Assembly (NCBI RefSeq): GCF_001696715.1
Contig: NZ_MBFM01000003.1
Coordinates: 110,856 to 155,900, forward strand
Reading direction: 5' to 3'
DNA from: Thauera phenolivorans
GTDB lineage: Bacteria; Pseudomonadota; Gammaproteobacteria; Burkholderiales; Rhodocyclaceae
DNA length: 45,045 bases
The notes below the pieces were generated by a model, which did not search any database, was not told the origin of the DNA, and saw only the letters and a program-made list of their open reading frames with translations. The position numbers and the translations under genes are program-made. Positions 15,514 through 23,563 of the stretch are shown here, one piece after another. Numbering within the stretch: position 1 is the first letter of the stretch; every line of letters starts with the position of its first letter.

Positions 15514-16563
15514 TCAGGGCGCCGGATTCGTGAAGCGCAGGTGGACTTCGTCGATCGCCTGGAGCAGCTCCGCGTCCGGTACGCAGTCCCAGGCGGCCAG
15601 ATTCTGTTCGAGCTGAGCGAGCGATGTCGCGCCGATGATCGTGCTGAGGGCAAAGCTGCGGGAATAGACGAAGCCCAGCGCGAGTTCGGTCGGCGTCATG
15701 CCCCGGCTGCGCGCCAGCGCCTGATAGGCCTCGCTGGCCGGCACGACGCCCGGCTTGGCGTAGCGTTGTCCGAAATTCTCGAAAAGCGTGATGCGTCCCG
15801 AGGCCGCTGGGTCGGCGAGGTACTTGCCGCTGAGATGCCCGAAGGCGAGCGGCGAGTAGGCCAGCAGGCCCACCCGCTCGCGGTGGCAGACTTCCTGCAA
15901 GCCATACTCGAACACCCGGTTGATCAGGCTGTACGCATTTTGCGTGCTCACCACGCGCGGCAGGCCGTGCGCCTCGGCCAGGCGGACGAACTCCATCACG
16001 CCCCACGGATGCTCGTTGGAGAGTCCGATGCGACGGACCTTCCCTTCCTCCACCAGTTCGGCGAGCGCCTCGAGCTGCGCGCGAATGGGCGTGGATTCGC
16101 GCTCCCGCGAGGGATCGTACTGCCACTGGCCGAACATCGGCTGGTTGCGGGCCGGCCAGTGCAGCTGATAGAGGTCGATGTACTCGGTGCGCAGCCGGCG
16201 CAGGCTGCCCTCGACCGCCGCACGGATATTCGCGCGATCGAGCGCGGGTGGGCCGCCGCGGATCCAGTCCAGGTTGCGCGACGGGCCGGCCACCTTAGTC
16301 GCCAGGATCACCTTGTCGCGCGGCTGGCGCGCGAGCCAGCTGCCGACGAAGCGCTCGGTCGCGCCGCTCGTCTCCGCGCGCGCCGGCACCGGATACATTT
16401 CCGCGGTGTCGAAAAAATTGACACCCCGCTCGAAGGCATGATCGAGCTGGGCATGCGCTTCTGCCTCGGTGTTCTGCTGCCCGAAGGTCATCGTCCCCAG
16501 GCAGATCGCCGAGACCTCGGGGCCGCCCTCGCCGAGCTGCCGGTATTCCATCGCACGCTTCAT
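15514..16563 (-). CDS. tas: Tas-like NADP(H)-dependent aldo-keto reductase
   Basis: A 349-residue AKR barrel protein closely resembling E. coli Tas throughout: LGTMTFGQQNTEAEAHAQLD, FFDTAEMYPVP with the catalytic Asp/Tyr, the Lys of ILATKVAGPSRN, YIDLYQLHWP with the active-site His, and the NADP-binding C-terminal IIGATSLAQLEQNL. It reduces small aldehydes or ketones; the physiological substrate is unknown. AGGAG lies just before the ATG at 16563. It is divergent from rlmM. Confidence 0.92.
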   Translation of the reverse strand: MKRAMEYRQLGEGGPEVSAICLGTMTFGQQNTEAEAHAQLDHAFERGVNFFDTAEMYPVPARAETSGATERFVGSWLARQPRDKVILATKVAGPSRNLDWIRGGPPALDRANIRAAVEGSLRRLRTEYIDLYQLHWPARNQPMFGQWQYDPSRERESTPIRAQLEALAELVEEGKVRRIGLSNEHPWGVMEFVRLAEAHGLPRVVSTQNAYSLINRVFEYGLQEVCHRERVGLLAYSPLAFGHLSGKYLADPAASGRITLFENFGQRYAKPGVVPASEAYQALARSRGMTPTELALGFVYSRSFALSTIIGATSLAQLEQNLAAWDCVPDAELLQAIDEVHLRFTNPAP

Positions 16564-16687
16564 CTTCGCTCCTCTCCTTTACCGGTGGCGCTGGCGCTGC
16601 GCACGAACGTCCTCGCCTGGGCCGCCACCTCGGCTTATCATCGCGGGTTACGTCCGATGATACTTCAACGCGAGAACGCCCCATCCG

Positions 16688-17785
16688 ATGACTCAATCCG
16701 CACCCGCCGCCTCGCTCGCCGTTTCCGGCCTGATCGCCTATTGCCGTGCCGGCTTCGAGAAGGAACTCGCCGCCGAGCTCGACGACATCGCCGCCGAGGC
16801 CGGCATGATCGGCTTTGTTCGCGCCGACCCGGACTCGGGCTTGGTGGTCTACGCGTGTTTCGAACCGGTGCCGCTGCGCGAGATTCCGGAAGAGACCCTC
16901 GACTGGCGCCGCCCGGTGTTCGCCCGCCAGCTGCTGCCCTGGTTCGCACGGGTGGACGATCTGCCGGAACGCGACCGTGCGACGCCGATCGTCGCCGCGG
17001 TCAAGGCAAGCGGCCAGCGCTTCTCGGGGGTCCTGCTCGAGACGCCGGACACCGACGAGGCCAAGCAGCGCTCGGGCTTCTGCCGGCGCTTCACCGAACC
17101 GCTGAGCCGCGAGCTGGAGAAGGCAGGGACCCTGCGCACCAGCCGCACCGGACTGCCGGTGCTGCACGTGCTGTTCAGCGACGCGCAGACCGCCTGGCTC
17201 GCCGCCGCCCTGCCCGGCATGGTCGCGCCCTGGCCGATGGGGATTCCGCGCCTGCGCATGCCCACCAACGCCCCCAGCCGCTCGACCCTCAAGCTCGCCG
17301 AAGCCTTCATCACGCTCATGACCGACGAGGAGCGCGAACAGCAGCTGCGTGCCGGACAGCGCGCGGTCGATCTCGGCGCCGCGCCGGGTGGCTGGACCTG
17401 GCAGCTGGTCGGGCGCGGACTGCGCGTGACCGCGATCGACAACGGCCCGCTCCGCGACAACGTCATGGCGACCGAGATGGTCGAGCACGTCCGCGCCGAC
17501 GGCTTCACCTGGCGGCCGGCGCGACCGGTCGACTGGATGGTGTGCGACATGGTCGAGCAGCCCTCCCGGATCGCCTCGCTGATGGCCGAATGGATCGCCA
17601 CCGGACGCTGCCGACACGCGGTATTCAACCTGAAACTGCCGATGAAGCGCCGGCTCGATGCGGTCGAGCAGTGCCGCGAGCTGATCCGCAAGCGCCTCAA
17701 CAGCGTCGGCCCTTACGAGTTGCGCATCAAGCACCTGTACCACGACCGCGAGGAGGTCACCGCCTATCTCAGCCTGAAGCGCTGA
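16688..17785 (+). CDS. rlmM: 23S rRNA 2'-O-ribose methyltransferase RlmM
   Basis: Methylates C2498 of 23S rRNA before ribosome assembly, using S-adenosylmethionine. The 365-residue product matches the family (E. coli 366). An N-terminal THUMP-containing half is followed by a Rossmann methyltransferase with the SAM motif DLGAAPGGWTW near residue 225, VDWMVCDMVEQP as motif IV, and FNLKLPMKRR carrying a catalytic Lys. It reads alone between tas (divergent) and rhlE (same strand, 113 bp on). Confidence 0.96.
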   Translation: MTQSAPAASLAVSGLIAYCRAGFEKELAAELDDIAAEAGMIGFVRADPDSGLVVYACFEPVPLREIPEETLDWRRPVFARQLLPWFARVDDLPERDRATPIVAAVKASGQRFSGVLLETPDTDEAKQRSGFCRRFTEPLSRELEKAGTLRTSRTGLPVLHVLFSDAQTAWLAAALPGMVAPWPMGIPRLRMPTNAPSRSTLKLAEAFITLMTDEEREQQLRAGQRAVDLGAAPGGWTWQLVGRGLRVTAIDNGPLRDNVMATEMVEHVRADGFTWRPARPVDWMVCDMVEQPSRIASLMAEWIATGRCRHAVFNLKLPMKRRLDAVEQCRELIRKRLNSVGPYELRIKHLYHDREEVTAYLSLKR

Positions 17786-17833
17786 GGCCGGCGCACCGAA
17801 ACCCCTGTAATGAATCGGTTTTCCGCAGGGGTG

Positions 17834-17839
17834 TATAAT
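17834..17839 (+). promoter_or_regulatory. Probable -10 element for rhlE
   Basis: A perfect TATAAT 60 bp before the rhlE ATG; no convincing -35 at 16-18 bp upstream. The preceding CCCCTG...CAGGGG pairing (about 17802-17831) may be the end of the rlmM transcript. Confidence 0.55.
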
Positions 17840-17898
17840 CCGCCTTTTCAATTTTTCCGCGGCCGCCTCGCGCGTCACGCGGAACCAGAAAGGCCCCC

Positions 17899-19404
17899 AT
17901 GAGCTTTGCCGACCTCGGCCTCATTCCCGAACTGCAGAAAGCTGTCGCCGATGCCGGCTACAGCGAACCGACACCGATCCAGCGCCAGGCGATCCCGATC
18001 ATCATCGCCGGCCATGACGTCCTGGGCGGCGCCCAGACCGGCACCGGCAAGACCGCCGGCTTCACCCTGCCGCTGCTGCATCGCATCGCGCGCCACGCCA
18101 GCGCCAGCACCTCGCCGGCCCGCCACCAGACCCGCGCGCTGATCCTCGCCCCGACCCGCGAGCTGGCGATGCAGGTCTACGAGTCGGTCAAGACCTACAG
18201 CAAGCACCTGCCGCTGCGCGCGATCTGCCTCTACGGCGGGGTCGATATCCGCCCCCAGCAGGCGGAGATGCGGCGCGGCATCGAGGTCGTGATCGCGACC
18301 CCCGGCCGCCTCCTCGACCACGTCGAGCAGAAGTCGATCAACCTCGGTCAGGTCGAAGTGCTGGTGCTGGACGAGGCCGACCGCATGCTCGACATGGGCT
18401 TCATCCCCGACATCAAGCGCATTCTCGCGCTGCTGCCGGCGAACCGGCAGAGCCTGCTGTTCTCGGCGACCTTTTCGGAAGAGATCAAGAAGCTCGCCGA
18501 CCAGATGCTGAAGAACCCGCAGCTGATCGAGGTGGCGCGCCGCAACATGGTGTCGGAGACGATCACGCACGTGGTGCATCCGGTGTCGGCGGGCATGAAG
18601 CGCAACCTGCTCGCGCACCTGCTGCGCCACAAGCCCGACACCCAGGCCCTGGTCTTCGTCGATACCAAGCTGGTCTGCAGCCGGCTGGCGCACTTCCTGG
18701 AGCGCAGCGGCATCTCCGCCGACGCGATCCACGGCGACAAGAGCCAGCAGCAGCGCACCGAGACGCTGGAGGCGTTCAAGACTGGCAGGTTGCGCGTGCT
18801 GGTCGCCACCGACGTCGCCGCGCGCGGCCTCGACATCGACGACCTGCCCTACGTCATCAACTTCGAGCTGCCGCACACCGCCGAGGACTACGTGCACCGG
18901 ATCGGTCGCACCGGCCGCGCCGGCAACCTGGGCAATGCGGTGTCGCTGGTGTGCGCGGAGGAGAAGCACTGGCTGAGCGAGATCCAGAAGCTGATCAAGC
19001 TCGAGATTCCGCACGAGGTGGTGCCCGGCTTCGACCCCGACCCTGACTTCTTCGAAGCCGGCAGCCGTGGCGGCCGGAGCCGCCGCCAGGGCTCGGAGGG
19101 CGGCAGCCGTCGCGACGCTCCCGCCGCGGTGCCCGCATCCACCGCCGTCGCGCGCCCCGCACCGGCAGCCAAGCCGGCAGTGGAGCGCGCCGCCGCTCCC
19201 CGGCGTCGCGGCGGCAAATCCAGCATCGCCGCCGACGGCTTCGACTTCAGCAAGCCGTATCAGCCGAGCGCCGAGGCCGTCGCGCGCAGCGCCGACGAGC
19301 CGAGCGCGCGCGCCGGTGGAAAGCCGCCGCACTCGCGCCGGCATCAGCGCCCGCTCGCGGTCCTGCTCGGTGGCCTCGGCCGCCGGCCCGACGCGCAGCA
19401 ATAA
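17899..19404 (+). CDS. rhlE: DEAD-box ATP-dependent RNA helicase, RhlE type
   Basis: A 501-residue helicase. Motifs in order: Q motif (PTPIQRQAIP), I (AQTGTGKT), Ia (PTRELA), Ib (TPGRLL), II (DEAD within VLDEADRMLDMGF), III (SAT), IV-V (VFVDTK, ATDVAARGLDI) and VI (HRIGRTGRAG). The C-terminal ~130 residues are low-complexity, rich in Ala, Arg, Gly, Ser and Pro, ending in an ARG-rich tail, as usual for RhlE and likely an RNA-binding extension. RhlE unwinds short RNA duplexes during ribosome maturation and cold adaptation. Confidence 0.93.
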   Translation: MSFADLGLIPELQKAVADAGYSEPTPIQRQAIPIIIAGHDVLGGAQTGTGKTAGFTLPLLHRIARHASASTSPARHQTRALILAPTRELAMQVYESVKTYSKHLPLRAICLYGGVDIRPQQAEMRRGIEVVIATPGRLLDHVEQKSINLGQVEVLVLDEADRMLDMGFIPDIKRILALLPANRQSLLFSATFSEEIKKLADQMLKNPQLIEVARRNMVSETITHVVHPVSAGMKRNLLAHLLRHKPDTQALVFVDTKLVCSRLAHFLERSGISADAIHGDKSQQQRTETLEAFKTGRLRVLVATDVAARGLDIDDLPYVINFELPHTAEDYVHRIGRTGRAGNLGNAVSLVCAEEKHWLSEIQKLIKLEIPHEVVPGFDPDPDFFEAGSRGGRSRRQGSEGGSRRDAPAAVPASTAVARPAPAAKPAVERAAAPRRRGGKSSIAADGFDFSKPYQPSAEAVARSADEPSARAGGKPPHSRRHQRPLAVLLGGLGRRPDAQQ

Positions 19405-19464
19405 GCGGCACAGAGCCACTGGGCCCGCCTCCCTGCCGTGCGCGGCAGGGTGAGCCGCCAAAGG

Positions 19465-19512
19465 AAAGGGCGGCAGTCCGGGAAACACATTCCCGCACTG
19501 CCGCCCTTTTTC
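19465..19512. terminator. Bidirectional terminator between rhlE and pntB
   Basis: A 13-bp outer stem (19465-19477 with 19497-19509) extended inward by four GC pairs after one mismatch, ending in TTTTT on the plus strand and AAAGG/CCTTT on the other. It separates convergent rhlE and pntB. Confidence 0.85.
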
Positions 19513-19555
19513 GCGACCCGCCGCCCGCTTTCGCGAACGGCGGTCCGAAGTGCGA

Positions 19556-20935
19556 TCAGCCTTCGAGCGCCTTGACGTTCTGGATGACCTCGCCGACGAC
19601 CTGCTGCGCGCTGCCGTACAGCATGCGGCAGTTGTCCTTGTAGAACAGCGCATTCTCGATGCCCGAGTAGCCCGCGCCCTTGCCGCGCTTGACCACGATC
19701 ACGTTCTGCGCCATGTCCGCGTTGAGGATCGGCATGCCGTAGATCGGGCTCGACTTGTCGGTGCGCGCCACCGGGTTGACCACGTCGTTGGCCCCGATCA
19801 CCAGCGCCACGTCGGCCTGCGCGAAGTCGGCGTTGATCTCCTCGAGGTCGAAGATCTTGTCGTAGGGCACGCCCGCCTCGGCCAGCAGCACGTTCATGTG
19901 GCCCGGCATGCGGCCCGCCACCGGGTGGATGGCGAACACCACCTCGACGCCGGCCTCCTCGAGCAGCTGCGCCATCTCCCACACCTTGTGCTGCGCACCG
20001 GCCACCGCCATGCCGTAGCCCGGCACGATGATGACCTTCTGGCCGTAGCGCATCAGCGAGGCGGCATCCATCGCCGAGAGCTCGCGCATCGTGCCCTCGA
20101 CCGCCTCGCCGCCTTCGGCCGCCGCACCGGTGATCGGCGCGAAGATGATGTTCTTGATCGGGCGATTCATCGCCTTGGCCATCAGCTGCGTGAGCAGCAT
20201 GCCCGAGGCGCCCACCACGATGCCGGCCACGATCAGCGCCGGGTTGCCGATGACGAAGCCCTTGAAGCCCACCGCCAGGCCGGTGAAGGCGTTCAGCAGC
20301 GAGATCACCACCGGCATGTCGGCGCCCCCGATCGGCAGCACCAGCACCACGCCCAGCGCCAGCGCCAGCACGAAGAACAGGAAGATCTCGAAGCCGCTCG
20401 GCGCGGCCGAGTAGCCCACGGTGAGGCCGATGCCGAAGGTCGCCAGCGCGAGGAAGAAGTTCACGTTGTTCTGCGCCGGCAGCCGGATCGCCTTGTTCAG
20501 CAGGCCCTGCAGCTTGGCGAACGCCACGCACGAGCCCGAGAACGCCACCGAGCCGATGATCGCGCCCAGCACCAGCAGGGTGGAGGTCACCGCATCGTGC
20601 TCGGCCCCGCGCACCAGCTCGACCGCGGCAATGCCGGCGGCCGCGCCGCCGCCCATGCCGTTGTAGATCGCGACCATCTGCGGCATGTCGGTCATCTTGA
20701 CCACCTTGCCGCTCCACCACGCGGCGCCGCCGCCCAGCACGATCGCCGCCACCATCAGGCCGACGTTGTTCAGCCCCGGGATGAAGAAGGTCACCACCGT
20801 CGCGGCCACCATCGCGAAACCCGCCCATACGATGCCGCGCCGTGCGGTCACCGGCGAGGCCATCGCCTTCAGGCCGAGGATGAACACGACCGTGACGACG
20901 AAGTAGGCCATGCTCACAAACCAGTTCGACGTCAT
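19556..20935 (-). CDS. pntB: NAD(P) transhydrogenase, beta subunit
   Basis: The 459-residue membrane and NADP(H)-binding subunit of the proton-translocating transhydrogenase, which makes NADPH from NADH using the proton gradient. The N-terminal half has eight to nine helices. The C-terminal domain III has VPGYGMAVAGAQHKV and NPVARTDKSSPIYGMPIL, the NADP-binding segments of all PntB proteins. Its ATG overlaps the stop of pntAB by four bases (ATGA). Confidence 0.97.
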   Translation of the reverse strand: MTSNWFVSMAYFVVTVVFILGLKAMASPVTARRGIVWAGFAMVAATVVTFFIPGLNNVGLMVAAIVLGGGAAWWSGKVVKMTDMPQMVAIYNGMGGGAAAGIAAVELVRGAEHDAVTSTLLVLGAIIGSVAFSGSCVAFAKLQGLLNKAIRLPAQNNVNFFLALATFGIGLTVGYSAAPSGFEIFLFFVLALALGVVLVLPIGGADMPVVISLLNAFTGLAVGFKGFVIGNPALIVAGIVVGASGMLLTQLMAKAMNRPIKNIIFAPITGAAAEGGEAVEGTMRELSAMDAASLMRYGQKVIIVPGYGMAVAGAQHKVWEMAQLLEEAGVEVVFAIHPVAGRMPGHMNVLLAEAGVPYDKIFDLEEINADFAQADVALVIGANDVVNPVARTDKSSPIYGMPILNADMAQNVIVVKRGKGAGYSGIENALFYKDNCRMLYGSAQQVVGEVIQNVKALEG

Positions 20936-21240
20936 TGCGCGCCCCCTTCTTTCTTCACATTACCCGTCTTGAACATGCCCAGCATGCGCTCGGTCACCAC
21001 GTAGCCGCCGGCGGCGTTGGCCGCGCCCAGCAGGACCGCGAAGAAGCCGATCACCAGTTGCAGCGGTTCGTCCGGATCGGCGTGGCCGAGCGCGACCATC
21101 GCGCCGATCAGCACCACGCCGTGGATGAAGTTCGAACCCGACATCAGCGGCGTGTGCAGGATCACCGGCACGCGCGAGATCACCTCGTATCCGGTGAATG
21201 CGGCCAGCATGAAAATGTACAGTGCGGTAAAGCCTTCCAT
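20932..21240 (-). CDS. pntAB: NAD(P) transhydrogenase, small membrane alpha-2 subunit
   Basis: 102 residues with three hydrophobic segments, corresponding to the membrane part that is fused to the NAD-binding domain in E. coli PntA but separate in Rhodospirillum-type three-gene systems. TGYEVISRVP...LHTPLMSGSN is the family signature. It sits between pntAA and pntB with a 14-bp gap and a 4-bp overlap, so the three are one operon. Confidence 0.93.
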   Translation of the reverse strand: MEGFTALYIFMLAAFTGYEVISRVPVILHTPLMSGSNFIHGVVLIGAMVALGHADPDEPLQLVIGFFAVLLGAANAAGGYVVTERMLGMFKTGNVKKEGGAQ

Positions 21241-21254
21241 GGCTCGATCCTCCC

Positions 21255-22379
21255 TTACAGGCCCAGCACCTGCTTCACGCCCGCGTGGCGAACTTCGCCC
21301 GCATGCGTGAGACAGGTCCCGGCCAGCACCTCGTCTTCCCAGTCGAGCGCGAGCGCGCCGTCCTGGATGAAGGGCGAGATGAAGTTGAACAGGTTCTTGG
21401 CGATCATCTCCGAGGCATGCACCGGCATGCGGCTGGCGATGTGGGTGGGGCCGATCACCAGCACGTCGCCGACCCGCGTCTTCTCGCCGGCCACCGTGCC
21501 CTCGACGTTGCCGCCGGTCTCGGCGGCCATGTCGACCACCACCGCGCCCGGCTTCATGCGCGCGATCATGTCGGCGGTGATGATCTTCGGCGCCTGCTTG
21601 CCCGGAATCGCCGCGGTGGTGATGAGCGCGTCGCACTGCGCCACCGCCTTCGCCAGGCGCTCGGCCTGCTTGCCCTTCTCTTCCTCGGTGAGTTCGCGCG
21701 CATAGCCGCCGGTGCCCGCCGCCGACACCCCGGTGTCGACGAATTTGGCACCGAGCGACTCGATCTGCTCGCGCGTCTCCGGGCGCACGTCGTAGGCCTC
21801 GACCATCGCGCCGATCCGGCGCGCGGTGGCGATCGCCTGCAGGCCGGCCACGCCGGCGCCGATCACCAGCACCTTGGCCGGGCGGATGGTGCCCGCCGCG
21901 TAGGTCAGCATCGGGAAGAACTTCGGCGAGTGGTCGGCGGCGATCAGCGCGCACTCGTAACCCGCCACCGCGCCCTGCGAGGACAGCACGTCCATGCTCT
22001 GCGCGCGCGAGATGCGCGGCAGCAGCTCCATCGCGAAGGCGGTGATCTGCTTGTCCGCGAGCCGCTTCGCGCGCTCGGCGTCGCTCCACGGCTGCAGCAG
22101 CCCGATCAGCACCGCGCCCGGCTTCATCGCACCGATCAGCTCGGCCGACGGTGCCTGCACGCACAGCAGCACGTCCGCCTGCGCCGCCACCTCGGCGGCG
22201 CTGTCGACCAGCGTCACCTCGGCGAAATCCTCGTCGCGGAAGTGCGCCGGCGCGCCCGCTCCTTTCTGCATCAGCACCCGGGCCCCCAGGCCCAGGTATC
22301 TCTTGACGACATCCGGCACGACGGACAAGCGCCGTTCGCCCGGAAGCATCTCCGCAAGCACTCCGAGGGTCAGAGGCAT
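21255..22379 (-). CDS. pntAA: NAD(P) transhydrogenase, NAD-binding alpha-1 subunit
   Basis: The 374-residue soluble NAD(H)-binding domain I. It has an alanine-dehydrogenase-like fold with VLVIGAGVAGLQAIATA as the nucleotide-binding loop, EAYDVRPETREQIESLGAKF after it, and the mobile-loop region near GTGGYARELTEEEK. The start MPLTLGVLAEMLPGERR gives the family N-terminus; a longer in-frame reading has no support. Together with pntAB and pntB it forms the complete enzyme. Confidence 0.95.
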   Translation of the reverse strand: MPLTLGVLAEMLPGERRLSVVPDVVKRYLGLGARVLMQKGAGAPAHFRDEDFAEVTLVDSAAEVAAQADVLLCVQAPSAELIGAMKPGAVLIGLLQPWSDAERAKRLADKQITAFAMELLPRISRAQSMDVLSSQGAVAGYECALIAADHSPKFFPMLTYAAGTIRPAKVLVIGAGVAGLQAIATARRIGAMVEAYDVRPETREQIESLGAKFVDTGVSAAGTGGYARELTEEEKGKQAERLAKAVAQCDALITTAAIPGKQAPKIITADMIARMKPGAVVVDMAAETGGNVEGTVAGEKTRVGDVLVIGPTHIASRMPVHASEMIAKNLFNFISPFIQDGALALDWEDEVLAGTCLTHAGEVRHAGVKQVLGL

Positions 22380-22583
22380 GAGGGCAATCCTCCCAAATGA
22401 TTCACTGCAAAATGCACCATGAAGATGATCGAATCGAAGACGTTGCGGTTCGCACGCTTCTGGTTTTGTCTTCTCCCTGCCCGCACCGGTCCGGTGAGCG
22501 AGCCTCACCGGACGATATTAACGGCATTCGCCCCTCGGGCGAAATGCAAACGTCCGGATATTCTCGCGGGATTTCCCGGATTG

Positions 22584-23366
22584 TCAGCGCAGGCCCGGCA
22601 CGAAATGCGGTGCAGCCGGCATCCGCTCGACCAGTTTCACGATGGCCACCGAGATGTTGTCGCCGAGGCCGCTGGCGCGCGTGCGCCCGAGCTCGATGAG
22701 TCGCGCGGCGGCCGCCCTCGGCGGCAGCGACTGCACGAGCGCCGCCACTTCGTGTTCCGGAATGCAGGACCACAGGCCATCGGTGCACAGCACGAAGACA
22801 TCGCCTCCGGGCAGCGGCCCCGCCTCGCCATGAACGATCTCCGGATCGAGATCGCCGCCGAGGCATGACAGAAGCACATTGCGGCGCGGATGGCGAACCG
22901 CCGCCTCGCCATCGATGCGCCCGCTGCGCTCGAGCGCGCCGACCAGCGAATGATCCTCGGTGCGATGCAGCACGCGCCCCCCGCGCACGTGGTAGAGGCG
23001 GGAGTCGCCGCAGTGCGCCCAGCTCGCATGGTCGCGCTGCAGCAGGAAGAGCACCGCGGTGCTGTGCGGATCCTGCTCCGAGGTGAAGCGCGTCAGCCGC
23101 ATCACCCTGTGCGCCTCGTCGAGCACGCCACCGAGGAGCTCCCGCGGGCTCTCGGCGTTCGGCATGTAGGCCTCGAAGTTCTGGCGCGCGCGAATTACCA
23201 CCTGGTCGGCCGCCATCGCGCCGCCCGCATGCCCGCCCATGCCGTCAGCGAGAACCGCGAGCAGCAGCCCCGAACGCGTCGGATGGCGAAACATTGCGAC
23301 GCGGTCCTGCTGCTCGGGACGATCGCCCCGATGGGTGGCGACACAGGTTTCGGCGATGAGAGGCAT
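22584..23366 (-). CDS. PP2C-family serine/threonine phosphatase
   Basis: A 260-residue metal-dependent phosphatase, cytoplasmic. Motifs: ATHRGDRPEQQD at the N-terminus (the usual R-x-x-NED is here Q-Q-D, with the metal-binding Asp kept), LADGMGGHAGG, GDSRLYHVRGG, CTDGLW and GLGDNIS with the last metal-binding Asp. Such phosphatases often pair with Hanks-type kinases or type VI secretion genes, but no kinase gene is adjacent, so its target is unknown. The ATG at 23364-23366 starts at the conserved domain. A 12-bp palindrome lies 16 bp upstream. Confidence 0.88.
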   Translation of the reverse strand: MPLIAETCVATHRGDRPEQQDRVAMFRHPTRSGLLLAVLADGMGGHAGGAMAADQVVIRARQNFEAYMPNAESPRELLGGVLDEAHRVMRLTRFTSEQDPHSTAVLFLLQRDHASWAHCGDSRLYHVRGGRVLHRTEDHSLVGALERSGRIDGEAAVRHPRRNVLLSCLGGDLDPEIVHGEAGPLPGGDVFVLCTDGLWSCIPEHEVAALVQSLPPRAAAARLIELGRTRASGLGDNISVAIVKLVERMPAAPHFVPGLR

Positions 23367-23381
23367 CTGGGGTGCGGCCCT

Positions 23382-23393
23382 GTCATTAATGAC
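23382..23393. promoter_or_regulatory. 12-bp palindrome before the PP2C gene
   Basis: GTCATTAATGAC is a perfect palindrome between the PP2C start and an AT-rich TAATAT on the minus strand (about 23398-23403) that could be its -10. An operator is plausible; the binding protein is unknown. Confidence 0.4.
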
Positions 23394-23563
23394 GCAGCAT
23401 ATTAGCAACGCGGCCGTGCGACCGGCCGAAGACCGTGCGCGACTCGCATGCGACCGTGACAAATGAAACACTCGCGACCCGGGAGGCGCCGCCGGGCAGG
23501 CGGCGGACGATGCCGTCGACCGCTATTTGCTACCATTCGGCTCCACACCTGCGCGACTCGCTC

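Noticed and set aside
19404-19556. A possible frameshift at the low-complexity 3' end of rhlE.
   Set aside because: The Ala/Arg/Gly/Pro-rich tail is normal for RhlE and the frame ends with a plausible stop before a strong terminator.
22489-22513. A perfect 10-bp hairpin (GTCCGGTGAG with CTCACCGGAC) between pntAA and the PP2C gene as a terminator.
   Set aside because: No T-run follows on either strand. A second, bulged hairpin at 22524-22546 is a slightly better but still weak candidate for the PP2C 3' end, so neither was listed.
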